Shown: positions 5,684 through 13,571, numbered from the stretch's first letter. The stretch is 19,516 bases of DNA from JANRKN01 sp033763435 (GCA_033763435.1 JANRKN010000169.1:1-19516); one strand, 5' to 3'. Numbers and translations: made by a program. Notes: generated from the sequence alone by a model not told the origin.

Positions 5684-8600
5684 ATGCGCAAGGTTCAGAG
5701 CGGGATGCGCGGGACGGGCAGGATGTGGACGGGTTCGGTGTCGGCGCTGGTGTTCGCGGCGATCGCGCCCGCGGCGCTCGCGCAGTCGGCGGGCGGGACC
5801 ACCGCCATCGTCCCGACCGCGGGCTCGGCCCAGTCCTCGGGTGAGCGGGCCCTGACCCTCGCCTCGGACCTGATGGGCCAGGGCAAGGCGATCCAGGCCC
5901 GTGCGACGCTGATGGAGCTGGTCTCCCGCTCGGGCGGCTCGACGCTGTCCGAGTCCGAGCGCGCCAAGGCCTTCGAGGCGCTGAGCCTGGCCAACCGCCG
6001 CATCTCGCAGATGGACCCCAACGAAGCCTCGCTCCAGCGCGCCGAGCTGGCCCTCGAGCAGGCCGACCTCCGCCAGGCCCAGCGCCAGGCCGAGAGCGTC
6101 GTCAAGAGCGACCGCTCCAAGCCCGAGCAGGTCGCGCAGGCGAACGAACTGATCGCGAAGATCGCGCAGCAGCGCGACGCGGCCCGGGCTCAGCTCCCCG
6201 CGCTGCTCGCGGGCGCTGAAGGCCAGCTCGCCGCGGGCAACGCCGCGGGCGCCAAGGCCTCGCTGGTCAAGATCCAGAACAGCGGGCTTGAGCTCATGGG
6301 CGCCGACCGCGAGCGCTTCCTGCGGGCGCAGGAGCGCGTGATCGCCGCCGAGGGCGCGATGCCCAACATCGCCGCGGCCCCCGCGGTCTTCCAGCCCGGC
6401 GAGATCCAGCGCCGCACGCCGGAAACCAACAAGCCCGCCCCGGCCCCGGCCCCGGCGCCCGCTCCGGCCCCGGCGACCAGCAGCGTGACGCCCGCGCCGG
6501 CCCCGGCGCCCGCGACGACGACGACGACCGTCGCGACGACGACCGACAGCTCGGCCATCCGCGAGGTGACGCCCGGCTCGCCGATCACGACGACGGTGCA
6601 GGCGGCGCAGCCCGAGTCGGCCCCGGCCGCCGCGGCCCCGACGACGACCGAGCAGCCCGCCGCGCAGCCCGAGGTTCAGGCCCAGACCCCGGCTCAGACT
6701 CCTCCCGCGACCGATGACCTGATCACCAGCGCGCGGAAGATCGAGGCCGAGGCCCTCCTCGCCGAGGCCAACCAGGCGTTCGATCAGCGCCGGCTGAACG
6801 AAGCGCAGGCCAAGTACTCGCGCGTGCTGGAGCAGTTCGCGGGCGTGCTGAGCGCCGAGCAGAAGACCCAGGCCGAGCAGCGTCTGGCCGAGGCGCGTCT
6901 GCTGATGCAGGCGGCGGTCGGCCCCGAGGGGAACATCCTTCAGGGCGTGATCGAGCAGCGCGAGCTGGCCAAGCAGCAGAAGATGGCGGCGTTCGAGAAC
7001 GAGATCGGTCAGGCCAACGCGGCGCTGACCTCGGGCGATGCCGAGCGCGCGCGCGACCTTGCCGCGCAGGCCCGCGTTACGCTGCAGTCGGCGCGTCCGG
7101 TGCTGGCCGAGAGCGAGTTTGAGAACGGGAACAACCGCCTCAGCCAGCTCTTCTCGACGATCGATCAGCGTCAGGCCGAGATGCGGGCCTCTGAGGAGGC
7201 TCGCCAGACCGCGGCCAACGCCGAGGCCGAGCGTCGCAAGGGCGCCGAGGCGCTGCAGGACCGCGAGCGCAAGATCATGGAAGCGCTGGGCCGCGTGCGC
7301 GAGCTTCAGCGTGAGATGCGCTACAAGGAAGCGCTGCAGGTGCTGGACTCGGTCCTGTTCCTGGACCCGAACAACCCCGCGGGCCTGCTGCTGAAGGAGA
7401 TCATCAGCAACTCGGACATCTACCGCGAGTACGCGAAGGCGCGCGACGCCGCGGGGCTGAGCTACGCCAAGGCCGCGCTCGACAATCAGCGCGCTTTGAT
7501 CTTCCCGAACGAGCTGATGGCGTATCCCTCCGACTGGCCGCAGCTCTCGTTCCGCCGGGGCGAGCCGGTGCAGTTCTCCGAGCCCGCGGCCAACCGCTCG
7601 GTGCTCGCGACGCTCGAGACCAAGCGCTTCCCGGTCGACGTCAAGGACGTCGCCCTGGCCGACGCGCTCACCTACGTCGAAGCGATGACGCAGCTCTCGG
7701 TCGACATCGACTGGGCCTCGCTGGAAGCCATCGGCATCAACAAGGACACGCCCGTCAGCCTGAGCCTCAAGAACGCTCAGGCCCGCGTCGCGCTCGACCG
7801 CCTGCTGGCCAAGGCCAGCCCGAGCGAGCGTGACAACGAGCGCGCCGGCTGGGCCGTCGAGGATGGCGTGCTGGTGATCGCCCCGCAGAACATCCTCAAC
7901 AAGAACCGCCAGCTGGTCATCTACGACATCCGCGACCTGCTGCTCGAGGTCCCCGACTTCACCGACGCGCCCAACTTTGACATCACCCGGGCCGCGCAGC
8001 AGGGCGGCGGTGGTGGCGGCCGCGGCGGCGGCGGCGGCGGCGGCGGCGGCCAGTCGCCCTTCGGCGGCGGCGGTGGTCGCGGCGGTCAGGGGCGGGGCAA
8101 CGACGCCGTTCGCCCCCTCCGCGAGCGCACCGAAGAGATCATCAACATCATCATGGACAACGTTGATGAGCCCAACTGGACCGAGCGCGGCGGCGAGGTC
8201 GGTCGCATCCAGCAGCTCAACGGCTCTCTGATCATCAACCAGACCCCCAAGAACCACCGCGCCATCGGCGGCCTGCTCTCCAAGCTCCGCGAAGTCCGCG
8301 CGATGCAGATCAATATCGAGGCCCGCCTGCTCAGCGTCGCCGAGGACTTCTTCGAGCAGATCGGCTTTGACCTGGACATCTACTTCAACGGCCAGCGCGA
8401 CGTCCAGTACCTCCAGAACCTGGGCGACTTCTCCGCGATGCCCAGCGACCTCGTCGGTCCCGACGGTCGCCCCCGCCGCAACGCGGGCTTCGGTAACAAC
8501 ACAACCGACGGCCTGCCCACGCCCCCCGGCCCGCCCGGCCCGGATGGCATCCCCGATCAGCCGCCGCCGTTCCCGACACCGGGCGCGGGCACGGCGCTTC

Positions 8601-9421
8601 CCAACCCCTCCGCGTGGAGCGTCCTGCCCGGGCGCAACAACACGCTGACGGGCGCAGAGAGCCTGGTGCCCACGTCGGCCTTCGGTCGCTCGTTCTTCAC
8701 GAGCCCCGGCGCTTCGTTCGCGGGCACCTACCTGAACGACGTGCAGGTCGACTTCCTCGTGAAGGCGACGCAGGCCGACCGTCGGGCCGTCACGCTGACC
8801 GCGCCGCGGCTCACGCTGACCAACGGTCAGCAGTCGTGGATCGCGATCACCAAGAACACGCCCTACATCTCCGACGTTGAGCCCATCGTCCAGCAGCAGG
8901 CCGTCGCGTTCGACCCCGTCGTCGGCTTCGCCCCCGAAGGCGTTTCGCTGAACCTCCAGGCGACGGTCTCGGCCGACCGCCGGTACGTCACGCTGAACGT
9001 CAACGTCGGCACCCAGACGATCGACGGGTTCGAGACCTTCACCACCACCGGCGGCGCGGCCGCGGGCGGCGGTGCGGGCGGCGGCGGCGGCGGCGGCGGC
9101 TCGCCCTCGGTCAACGTCACCGCGACCTTCGACATCCCGATCACCACCAGCCAGCAGATCCGCACGACCGCCACGGTCCCGGATCAGGGCACCCTCCTGC
9201 TCGGCGGCCAGCGCAAGGTCACCGAGGTCGAGGTCGAGGTCGGCGTCCCCGTCCTCTCCAAGATCCCCATCATCAACCGCTTCTTCACCAACCGGATCAC
9301 CAGCAAGGAAGAGTCGATGCTGATGATCCTCGTCCGCCCCCAGATCATCATCCAGAACGAGGAAGAAGAGAAGAACTTCCCCGGCCTGCTCGAGTCCCTC
9401 AAGACCGGCCTGGGCGGCTGA
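5684..9421 (+). CDS. Secretin (type II/III secretion-type outer-membrane channel) with long helical N-terminus
   Basis: This 1245-aa exported protein has a signal peptide (1-33, basic start then ALVFAAIAPAALA, cut before Gln34). Helical, TPR-like Ala/Gln/Glu-rich segments cover about 55-230 and 345-600. They are separated by a Pro-Ala/Thr linker (250-345) with PAPAPAPAPAPAPA. Residues about 645-735 resemble an STN/N0 domain. Residues about 810-890 form an N-domain (GSLIINQTPKNHRAIGGLL), interrupted upstream by a glycine-rich insert (774-804). The secretin core covers about 875-1225 and ends in VPDQGTLLLGG, VPVLSKIPIINRFF and MLMILVRPQIII, the classic GspD/PilQ closing motifs. A second Gly run lies at 1123-1139. 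GGAG (5674-5677) precedes the ATG by 6 nt. Secretins form multimeric outer-membrane pores for secretion or pili; no ATPase, pilin or pilotin gene is in the window. Confidence 0.9.
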   Translation: MRKVQSGMRGTGRMWTGSVSALVFAAIAPAALAQSAGGTTAIVPTAGSAQSSGERALTLASDLMGQGKAIQARATLMELVSRSGGSTLSESERAKAFEALSLANRRISQMDPNEASLQRAELALEQADLRQAQRQAESVVKSDRSKPEQVAQANELIAKIAQQRDAARAQLPALLAGAEGQLAAGNAAGAKASLVKIQNSGLELMGADRERFLRAQERVIAAEGAMPNIAAAPAVFQPGEIQRRTPETNKPAPAPAPAPAPAPATSSVTPAPAPAPATTTTTVATTTDSSAIREVTPGSPITTTVQAAQPESAPAAAAPTTTEQPAAQPEVQAQTPAQTPPATDDLITSARKIEAEALLAEANQAFDQRRLNEAQAKYSRVLEQFAGVLSAEQKTQAEQRLAEARLLMQAAVGPEGNILQGVIEQRELAKQQKMAAFENEIGQANAALTSGDAERARDLAAQARVTLQSARPVLAESEFENGNNRLSQLFSTIDQRQAEMRASEEARQTAANAEAERRKGAEALQDRERKIMEALGRVRELQREMRYKEALQVLDSVLFLDPNNPAGLLLKEIISNSDIYREYAKARDAAGLSYAKAALDNQRALIFPNELMAYPSDWPQLSFRRGEPVQFSEPAANRSVLATLETKRFPVDVKDVALADALTYVEAMTQLSVDIDWASLEAIGINKDTPVSLSLKNAQARVALDRLLAKASPSERDNERAGWAVEDGVLVIAPQNILNKNRQLVIYDIRDLLLEVPDFTDAPNFDITRAAQQGGGGGGRGGGGGGGGGQSPFGGGGGRGGQGRGNDAVRPLRERTEEIINIIMDNVDEPNWTERGGEVGRIQQLNGSLIINQTPKNHRAIGGLLSKLREVRAMQINIEARLLSVAEDFFEQIGFDLDIYFNGQRDVQYLQNLGDFSAMPSDLVGPDGRPRRNAGFGNNTTDGLPTPPGPPGPDGIPDQPPPFPTPGAGTALPNPSAWSVLPGRNNTLTGAESLVPTSAFGRSFFTSPGASFAGTYLNDVQVDFLVKATQADRRAVTLTAPRLTLTNGQQSWIAITKNTPYISDVEPIVQQQAVAFDPVVGFAPEGVSLNLQATVSADRRYVTLNVNVGTQTIDGFETFTTTGGAAAGGGAGGGGGGGGSPSVNVTATFDIPITTSQQIRTTATVPDQGTLLLGGQRKVTEVEVEVGVPVLSKIPIINRFFTNRITSKEESMLMILVRPQIIIQNEEEEKNFPGLLESLKTGLGG

Positions 9422-9445
9422 TCCGTCCTGCCCCTTCCGCACTCG

Positions 9446-9475
9446 ACGCCCTCGGCCTTTGCCGGGGGCGTTTTT
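9446..9475 (+). terminator. Rho-independent terminator after the secretin gene
   Basis: An 11-bp stem (ACGCCCTCGGC/GCCGGGGGCGT, one G-U pair) has loop CTTT and is followed by a T-run. It lies 24 nt after the stop codon. Confidence 0.85.
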
Positions 9476-9519
9476 CATTTCCGCCCGCTCGCCCTTGGGC
9501 GCTTTCCACGATCTCCGTG

Positions 9520-9548
9520 ATGACGCTCGCCCGCGAAGGCGGTATCAT
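9520..9548 (+). promoter_or_regulatory. Promoter for the STAS/RsbW operon (ATGACG-N17-TATCAT)
   Basis: ATGACG (9520-9525, four of six matches to TTGACA) and TATCAT (9543-9548, five of six to TATAAT) are separated by 17 bp. Transcription would start near 9555, leaving a leader of about 110 nt that contains a G-rich tract. Confidence 0.45.
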
Positions 9549-9589
9549 GGTTTTCTGAGTTGCGGGATGGTGCGGGATGGTTCGGCGGT

Positions 9590-9616
9590 GGGAATGTGGG
9601 GATGTGGGGCGTGGGG
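9590..9616 (+). other. G-quadruplex-capable tract in STAS/RsbW leader
   Basis: G-runs of 3, 4, 4 and 4 are separated by AATGT, ATGT and CGT on the coding strand, preceded by a 10-bp tandem duplication (TGCGGGATGG at 9561-9580). Confidence 0.5.
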
Positions 9617-9666
9617 AAGCGCAGGCCGCGGGGCGTACTCTGCCCCGAGCATTCAGGAGTGTCACG

Positions 9667-10026
9667 ATGCCCGGTTCGGAATCTCGCCTTCGCGTCCGTC
9701 GCCAGGACAACGTGACGCAGATCGAGTTCATCGATCGCAACATCCTCGACGAGGCCAACATTCAGATGATCGGCGAGGAGATCTCGGGCCTGGTCGACGC
9801 CGAGAAGGCGCCCAAGCTGCTGATCTCGTTCACGAACGTGGACCACCTCTCGTCCGCGGCGCTGGGCACGCTCATCACGATCAACAACAAGGTCCGCGCC
9901 AAGAGCGGCCAGCTCAAGCTCGCGAACATCGACCCGCAGATCTACGAGGTCTTCGTCATCACGCGCCTCAACCGTCTCTTCCAGATCCACGAGACGACCG
10001 ACGAGGCCATGAAGTCGTTCAAGTGA
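9667..10026 (+). CDS. STAS-domain anti-sigma factor antagonist (SpoIIAA/RsbV-like)
   Basis: This 119-aa protein is a single STAS domain: strand NVTQIEFIDRNILDE (15-29), then LLISFTNVDHLSSAALGTLITI (51-72) and QLKLANIDPQIYEVFVITRLNRLFQIH. In SpoIIAA/RsbV a serine in the motif D-S-S/T-G-L-G is phosphorylated by the partner kinase, controlling release of a sigma factor. Here the motif reads HLSSAALG, so Ser62 (or Ser63) is the likely site, with the preceding Asp replaced by Leu and the Gly by Ala. The start at 9667 is chosen because AGGAG (9655-9659) lies 7 nt upstream; the frame is open further upstream but without support. An RsbW-type kinase gene follows by 40 nt, so the two form a partner-switching pair. 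Confidence 0.9.
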   Translation: MPGSESRLRVRRQDNVTQIEFIDRNILDEANIQMIGEEISGLVDAEKAPKLLISFTNVDHLSSAALGTLITINNKVRAKSGQLKLANIDPQIYEVFVITRLNRLFQIHETTDEAMKSFK

Positions 10027-10066
10027 TCGGCGCCGCGACCGAGCACCCCGCGCACCGGCGCACGCG

Positions 10067-10516
10067 ATGAGCGACGTCCCCTCGCCAGCCCCCGATTCTC
10101 TCACGCTCCGGTTCGTCAACGACCCGGCGGTGATCGAGCGTGTTCTCTCGGCCTTCGTCGAGGCGGCCGAGCGGCACGGGTACAGCAAGGCCTCGCGCTT
10201 TGCCGTGCGCCTCGCGCTGCAGGAAGGGATCGTCAACGCCTTCCGCCACGGGCACCGGAACCTGCCGCCCGACGCGACCGTCGAGGCGCACTACGACGTG
10301 AACCCCGCCGAGATCCGCTTATGGATCCACGACAGCGGACCGGGCTTTGATCCGAGCTCGATCCCCGATCCGACGCTCGATGAGAACCTCGAAACGCCGA
10401 GCGGCCGGGGCATCATGCTCATGCGCGCGTACATGTCGCGCGTGACGTTCAACGCCCAGGGCAACCGCGTCGAGATGATCTACAGCAAGCCCAAGTCGCC
10501 CGCAGGCGCGGCCTGA
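10067..10516 (+). CDS. RsbW/SpoIIAB-type anti-sigma kinase (HATPase_c)
   Basis: This 149-aa protein is a GHKL ATPase of the serine-kinase anti-sigma type. Visible motifs are the N-box LQEGIVNAFRHGH (51-63, with Asn57 for magnesium), G1 DSGPGFD (89-95) and G2 GRGIMLMRAYM (113-123). Proteins of this kind bind a sigma factor and phosphorylate their STAS antagonist. The gene follows the STAS gene by 40 nt on the same strand and is probably translated from the same mRNA. No sigma factor gene, PP2C phosphatase or stressosome component is in the window, so the target is unknown. The ribosome binding site is weak. The length matches the family (140-160 aa). Confidence 0.92.
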   Translation: MSDVPSPAPDSLTLRFVNDPAVIERVLSAFVEAAERHGYSKASRFAVRLALQEGIVNAFRHGHRNLPPDATVEAHYDVNPAEIRLWIHDSGPGFDPSSIPDPTLDENLETPSGRGIMLMRAYMSRVTFNAQGNRVEMIYSKPKSPAGAA

Positions 10517-10679
10517 ACCCGGCGACCGGCGCAGCCCCGCGGCATCCAACCCAGCATGCATCCCCAGCCCGCGTTCCACGGGCCCGTCTCGACCGAGCCC
10601 GCGTCCAGCGGGCCCGCCCGGACGAATCGCGACGTGGATTCTGGCCCGCGGGCCCGTCGGCTGGATACACTCGCCAGTC

Positions 10680-10692
10680 TAGAACGATTCTA
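10680..10692. promoter_or_regulatory. Palindrome TAGAA-CGA-TTCTA upstream of iscS
   Basis: This five-base inverted repeat with a 3-bp spacer sits in a short A/T-rich island, next to a -10-like TACACT at about 10664-10669. It could be an operator for iscS-iscU, but it does not match the IscR type 1 site I know. Function is inferred from position only. Confidence 0.25.
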
Positions 10693-10737
10693 AATCTCAC
10701 GGCGAGGTCGAGAATCGCAGCGGGGGAGGCCTATTCC

Positions 10738-10785
10738 GGGGCGGGACGGGGCGGGCCGGGGTGGGCCGGGGTGGGCCGGAGTGGG
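10738..10785 (+). repeat. G-rich tract with three 10-bp tandem repeats in iscS leader
   Basis: Seven or more G-runs of 3-4 bases are separated by 1-2 bases. Three tandem 10-bp units (GGGCCGGGGT, GGGCCGGGGT, GGGCCGGAGT) start at 10753, 10763 and 10773. It is G-quadruplex-capable on the coding strand and lies between the candidate promoter and the iscS start. Confidence 0.6.
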
Positions 10786-10855
10786 GTCGAGTAGGCCAAG
10801 GGTGGGTACGGGTTGGGTGTCAGGGACGGATCAAGCACACTCTCACGAGGTTCGT

Positions 10856-12112
10856 ATGAGCACCAGCGGCGTGAACCTGTCATTCCCGATCTACATGGAC
10901 CACGCGGCGACCACGCCGTGCGATCCCCGCGTCGTCGAGGCGATGCTGCCCTACTTCACCGAGACCTTCGGCAACCCGGGCAGCCGGAACCACTCCTTCG
11001 GCTGGGGCGCTGAGGCAGGCGTCGATCGCGCGCGCGAGCAGGTCGCCAAGCTCCTGGGCGCCGACGAGAAGGAAGTGATCTTCACCTCGGGCGCGACCGA
11101 GTCGAACAACATCGCGATCAAGGGCGCGGCGTACATGTACGAGAAGGCGCCGGCGGGGGCGGGCAAGCCGCGGGGCCACATCATCACCTCGATCATCGAG
11201 CACAAGGCCGTGCTCGACCCCTGCAAGCGCCTCCAGAAGGAAGGCTTCGACGTCACCTTCCTCGAGCCCGGCGCGGACGGCATCATCACCGCCGACCAGG
11301 TCCGCGCCGCGCTGCGCGAGGACACCCTCCTCGTCACCCTCCTGTGGGCCAACAACGAGATCGGCACGATCAACCCCGTGCGCGAGATCGGCGCGCTCTG
11401 CCATGAGAAGGGCGTGATCTTCCACACCGACGCGACCCAGTGGGTCGGCAAGATGCCCACCGACGTCGAGAAGGACAACGTCGACCTGCTCAGCTTCAGC
11501 GGGCACAAGGTCTACGGCCCCAAGGGCGTCGGCGTGCTGTACGTCCGCCGCCGCAAGCCGCGCGTCCGCCTCACCGCCCTCGTCGATGGCGGCGGCCAGG
11601 AGCGCGGCTTCCGCTCGGGCACGCTGAACGTCACCGGCATCGTGGGCCTGGGCAAGGCCTGCGAGATCGCGCTCGCCGAGATGGAGAAGGACGCCGAGCG
11701 CCTGTTCAAGCTCCGCACGCGCCTCGAGCAGGCCATCACCTCGCAGCTCGACGTCACGCAGGTGAACGGGCACAAGGACAAGCGCCTGCCGCATATCACG
11801 AACATCAGCTTCGGGTTCGTCGAGGGCGAGAGCCTGATGATGGCGATCAAGGAGATCGCCTGCTCCTCCGGCTCGGCCTGCACGAGCGCGTCGCTCGAGC
11901 CCTCGTACGTCCTCAAGGGCCTGGGCATCGGCGATGAGCTGGCGCACTCGTCGCTGCGGCTGTCGCTCGGCCGGTGGTCGACGCCCGAGCAGGTGGACTA
12001 TGCCGCCGAGCGCATCGTCGCGGGCGTGCGCAAGCTCCGCGAGCTCTCGCCGCTCTACGACATGCACAAGGAAGGGATCGACATCTCGAAGATCGAGTGG
12101 GCGCACCACTAG
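10856..12112 (+). CDS. iscS: Cysteine desulfurase, IscS type
   Basis: IscS is a PLP enzyme that takes sulfur from cysteine and passes it as persulfide to IscU. The 418-aa protein begins MDHAATTPCDPRV (14-26) and has TSGATESNN (78-85) and EHKAV with His116. The PLP lysine is Lys218 in SFSGHKVYGPKG, and the active-site Cys342 is in SGSACTSASLEPS. It ends in IEWAHH, the C-terminus typical of true IscS (group I), as in E. coli. The start is ATG 10856, with CGAGG 5 nt upstream; the in-frame extension to about 10781 lacks a ribosome site and runs into the G-rich leader. iscU follows after 117 nt with its own strong Shine-Dalgarno site. No iscR gene lies upstream. Confidence 0.96.
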   Translation: MSTSGVNLSFPIYMDHAATTPCDPRVVEAMLPYFTETFGNPGSRNHSFGWGAEAGVDRAREQVAKLLGADEKEVIFTSGATESNNIAIKGAAYMYEKAPAGAGKPRGHIITSIIEHKAVLDPCKRLQKEGFDVTFLEPGADGIITADQVRAALREDTLLVTLLWANNEIGTINPVREIGALCHEKGVIFHTDATQWVGKMPTDVEKDNVDLLSFSGHKVYGPKGVGVLYVRRRKPRVRLTALVDGGGQERGFRSGTLNVTGIVGLGKACEIALAEMEKDAERLFKLRTRLEQAITSQLDVTQVNGHKDKRLPHITNISFGFVEGESLMMAIKEIACSSGSACTSASLEPSYVLKGLGIGDELAHSSLRLSLGRWSTPEQVDYAAERIVAGVRKLRELSPLYDMHKEGIDISKIEWAHH

Positions 12113-12229
12113 CCCCACCGGTCGCCCAACCGGCCCCGCCGGGCCGAGCCAGCCCCGGAAGTTTGTCGGATCAGCAACTCAATCGCAGATGATCGCGGGC
12201 GCCCCGGCCCGCGTGCAAGGAGCAGACCC

Positions 12230-12661
12230 ATGGCGTACGGACCCAAGATCATCGACCACTACGAGAACCCCCGAAACGTCGGCAGCTTCGGCACCCAGGC
12301 CGAGATCAAGGCCCGAAAGGACGTCGGCGTCGGGCTCGTCGGCGCGCCCGAGTGCGGCGACGTCATGCAGCTCCAGATCAAGGTCGACCCTTCGACCGGC
12401 ATGATCCAGGACGCGAAGTTCAAGACCTTCGGCTGCGGCTCGGCCATCGCGTCCAGCTCGCTCGCCACCGAGTGGCTCAAGGGCAAGAGCCTCGACCAGG
12501 CCGAGGCGATCAAGAACACCGAGATCGTCGAAGAGCTCGCCCTCCCGCCGGTCAAGATCCACTGCTCGGTCCTGGCCGAGGACGCGATCCGCGCCGCGAT
12601 TCAGGACTACCGCCAGAAGAACGGCATCGCCGCGAGCGCGCCCCAGGCCGCCGCGCACTGA
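12230..12661 (+). CDS. iscU: Fe-S cluster scaffold protein IscU
   Basis: IscU is the scaffold on which the [2Fe-2S] cluster forms before transfer. The 143-aa protein has the three conserved cysteines in PECGDVM (Cys42, with Asp44), FGCGSAIASSS (Cys69) and KIHCSVLAED (His111-Cys112), and the chaperone-recognition motif LPPVK (105-109). The N-terminal DHYENPRNVGSF is canonical. AAGGAG (12217-12222) stands 7 nt before ATG. An Ala-rich tail extends past the usual roughly 128 aa. It follows iscS and ends at a strong terminator. The chaperones HscA/HscB, expected to use the LPPVK motif, are not encoded in the window. Confidence 0.96.
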   Translation: MAYGPKIIDHYENPRNVGSFGTQAEIKARKDVGVGLVGAPECGDVMQLQIKVDPSTGMIQDAKFKTFGCGSAIASSSLATEWLKGKSLDQAEAIKNTEIVEELALPPVKIHCSVLAEDAIRAAIQDYRQKNGIAASAPQAAAH

Positions 12662-12712
12662 TCGGTCCGACCGCGCGGATCTTCGCTCGGCGTAGATTCA
12701 AAGGCTTCACCG

Positions 12713-12741
12713 CACCCGGGCCCGCGCCCGGGTGTTTTTTT
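12713..12741 (+). terminator. Rho-independent terminator after iscU
   Basis: A perfect 9-bp stem (CACCCGGGC/GCCCGGGTG) has loop CCGC and is followed by seven Ts. It starts 52 nt after the iscU stop. Confidence 0.92.
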
Positions 12742-12759
12742 CGCGCGTCGAGCATGTCC

Positions 12760-12792
12760 AAAAACACACACGCCCGGCGTGAACCGGGCGTG
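12760..12792 (-). terminator. Rho-independent terminator of the first PEP-CTERM gene
   Basis: Read on the minus strand, a 9-bp stem (CACGCCCGG/CCGGGCGTG) is followed by TGTGTTTTT. It lies about 46 nt past the stop codon and faces the iscU terminator. It is part of the 132-bp block duplicated at 13580-13711. Confidence 0.8.
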
Positions 12793-12900
12793 CGCGAAGA
12801 AACTCAGTTGGACACCGGGCGCTCAGGCCCGATGCGGCTTAGCGACGGCGACGGCCCGCCGCGATGCCCGCCAGGCCCAGCAGCGCGAGGCTGCCCGGCG
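12769..12900. repeat. 3' cassette repeat, copy A (132 bp)
   Basis: This aligns without gaps to 13580-13711 (constant offset of 811 bp) with four mismatches, all downstream of the stop codon. It covers the terminator stem, the 3' untranslated region and the last 20 codons of the PEP-CTERM gene, which are identical including third positions. Confidence 0.92.
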
Positions 12901-13372
12901 CGGGGACGAGGCCGATCGTGATGTCGGCCGTCGAGGACGACATCGTGAGCGTGTACGTGCCGAAGTCGGCGTTGTCAAAGCCCGTGACGACGACGAAGTA
13001 CTGCAGGCCGCCGGTCAGCGAGCGGCTGAACTGCGGGTTGCTGCCGAGCACGTCGTCCGACGCGACGAGGATGTTCGCGAGCGGCGTCGCGGCGTTGAAC
13101 GAGCCAGCGTAGAGCGACATGAAGGTGTCGAACGCGGCGGGCACGTTGTTGTTGATCGTGAACAGCACCGAGGCGCTGAAGTCGGTGTAGACGGGGATGA
13201 CCTGATAGCGCACGGACGTGCCGACCGCCGAGAGGCTCGTCGGCGGGTTGCCCGCGAGGGTGCGGTTGTACGTCGGGCCGCCGGTGGTGTTGCCGTTGAA
13301 CACTTCGACATCGGCCGAGGCCATGCCAGCAGTCGCGGCCAGAATGGCCGCCGCAAGAGCGATACGCGTCAT
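12839..13372 (-). CDS. Secreted protein with PEP-CTERM-like sorting tail (A)
   Basis: This 177-aa exported protein has a signal peptide (1-20, MTRIALAAAILAATAGMASA, cut before Asp21). A beta-rich passenger domain (21-150) resembles pre-peptidase-type beta sandwiches (SLTGGLQYFVVVTGFDNADFGTYTLT). The tail is PAPG (157-160), a hydrophobic helix LALLGLAGIAAG and RRRR (174-177). This fits the PEP-CTERM plan, in which an exosortase recognises the tail, cuts it and passes the protein to the envelope. The start is set by GAGGAG 8 nt before ATG 13372. A structured leader and promoter lie directly upstream. The last 20 codons are identical at DNA level to the neighbouring PEP-CTERM gene, while the middles are unrelated. 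No exosortase gene is in the window. Confidence 0.88.
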   Translation of the reverse strand: MTRIALAAAILAATAGMASADVEVFNGNTTGGPTYNRTLAGNPPTSLSAVGTSVRYQVIPVYTDFSASVLFTINNNVPAAFDTFMSLYAGSFNAATPLANILVASDDVLGSNPQFSRSLTGGLQYFVVVTGFDNADFGTYTLTMSSSTADITIGLVPAPGSLALLGLAGIAAGRRRR

Positions 13373-13396
13373 GTCTTCTCTCCTCACTCAGAAGCT

Positions 13397-13450
13397 GTGC
13401 AGCGCTGCGACTGGCCACGAGGCCGCGGGGGAAACTCCGCAGCGCTGCAC
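13397..13450 (-). ncRNA. Structured 5' leader RNA of PEP-CTERM gene A
   Basis: A perfect 13-bp outer stem (GTGCAGCGCTGCG/CGCAGCGCTGCAC) encloses GAGTTTCC and a GGCC-TCGT-GGCC hairpin. The first stem base coincides with the predicted transcription start, and the element ends 24 nt before ATG, just upstream of the Shine-Dalgarno site. The leader of PEP-CTERM gene B has the same layout and inner elements but a different stem sequence. It may be a riboswitch-like element or a 5' mRNA stabiliser. Confidence 0.55.
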
Positions 13451-13456
13451 GAGTGG

Positions 13457-13485
13457 AGGCTATCGGAACCTCCCGAGTCGTGCAA
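13457..13485 (-). promoter_or_regulatory. Promoter of PEP-CTERM gene A (TTGCAC-N17-TAGCCT)
   Basis: The -35 hexamer TTGCAC (13480-13485) and -10 hexamer TAGCCT (13457-13462) are 17 bp apart on the minus strand. The predicted start, near 13450, is the first base of the leader stem. The second PEP-CTERM gene has the same architecture. Confidence 0.45.
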
Positions 13486-13571
13486 GAAAATTCTCGAAAT
13501 TACGCTGGGCGGGCTTGATTTTTGAGCTTTGTTCGGGGAAAGGTCGAGCGCCGTCCCCGAGCGCCCAATTC

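Larger units (their letters stand above)
10517..10855. other. 339-bp region upstream of iscS
   Basis: No gene is supported here. The region holds a near-repeat (CCCGCGTTCCACGGGCCCG and CCCGCGTCCAGCGGGCCCG, about 10568-10618), the palindrome GGCCCGCGGGCC (about 10633-10644), the short palindrome at 10680-10692 and the G-rich repeat tract at 10738-10785. Confidence 0.5.

Noticed and set aside
4940..9478. 1512-codon open frame on the minus strand
   Set aside because: It is antisense to the secretin gene, which has signal peptide, domain motifs, ribosome site and terminator. The long antisense frame is a by-product of high GC and lacks any recognisable motif.
10781..10855. 25-codon N-terminal extension of IscS
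   Set aside because: No ribosome site at the upstream codon. The extension would translate the G-rich leader, whereas ATG 10856 has CGAGG at good spacing and gives the canonical N-terminus.
10880..12118. 412-codon minus-strand frame over iscS
   Set aside because: Antisense shadow of a fully recognisable IscS; no motif.
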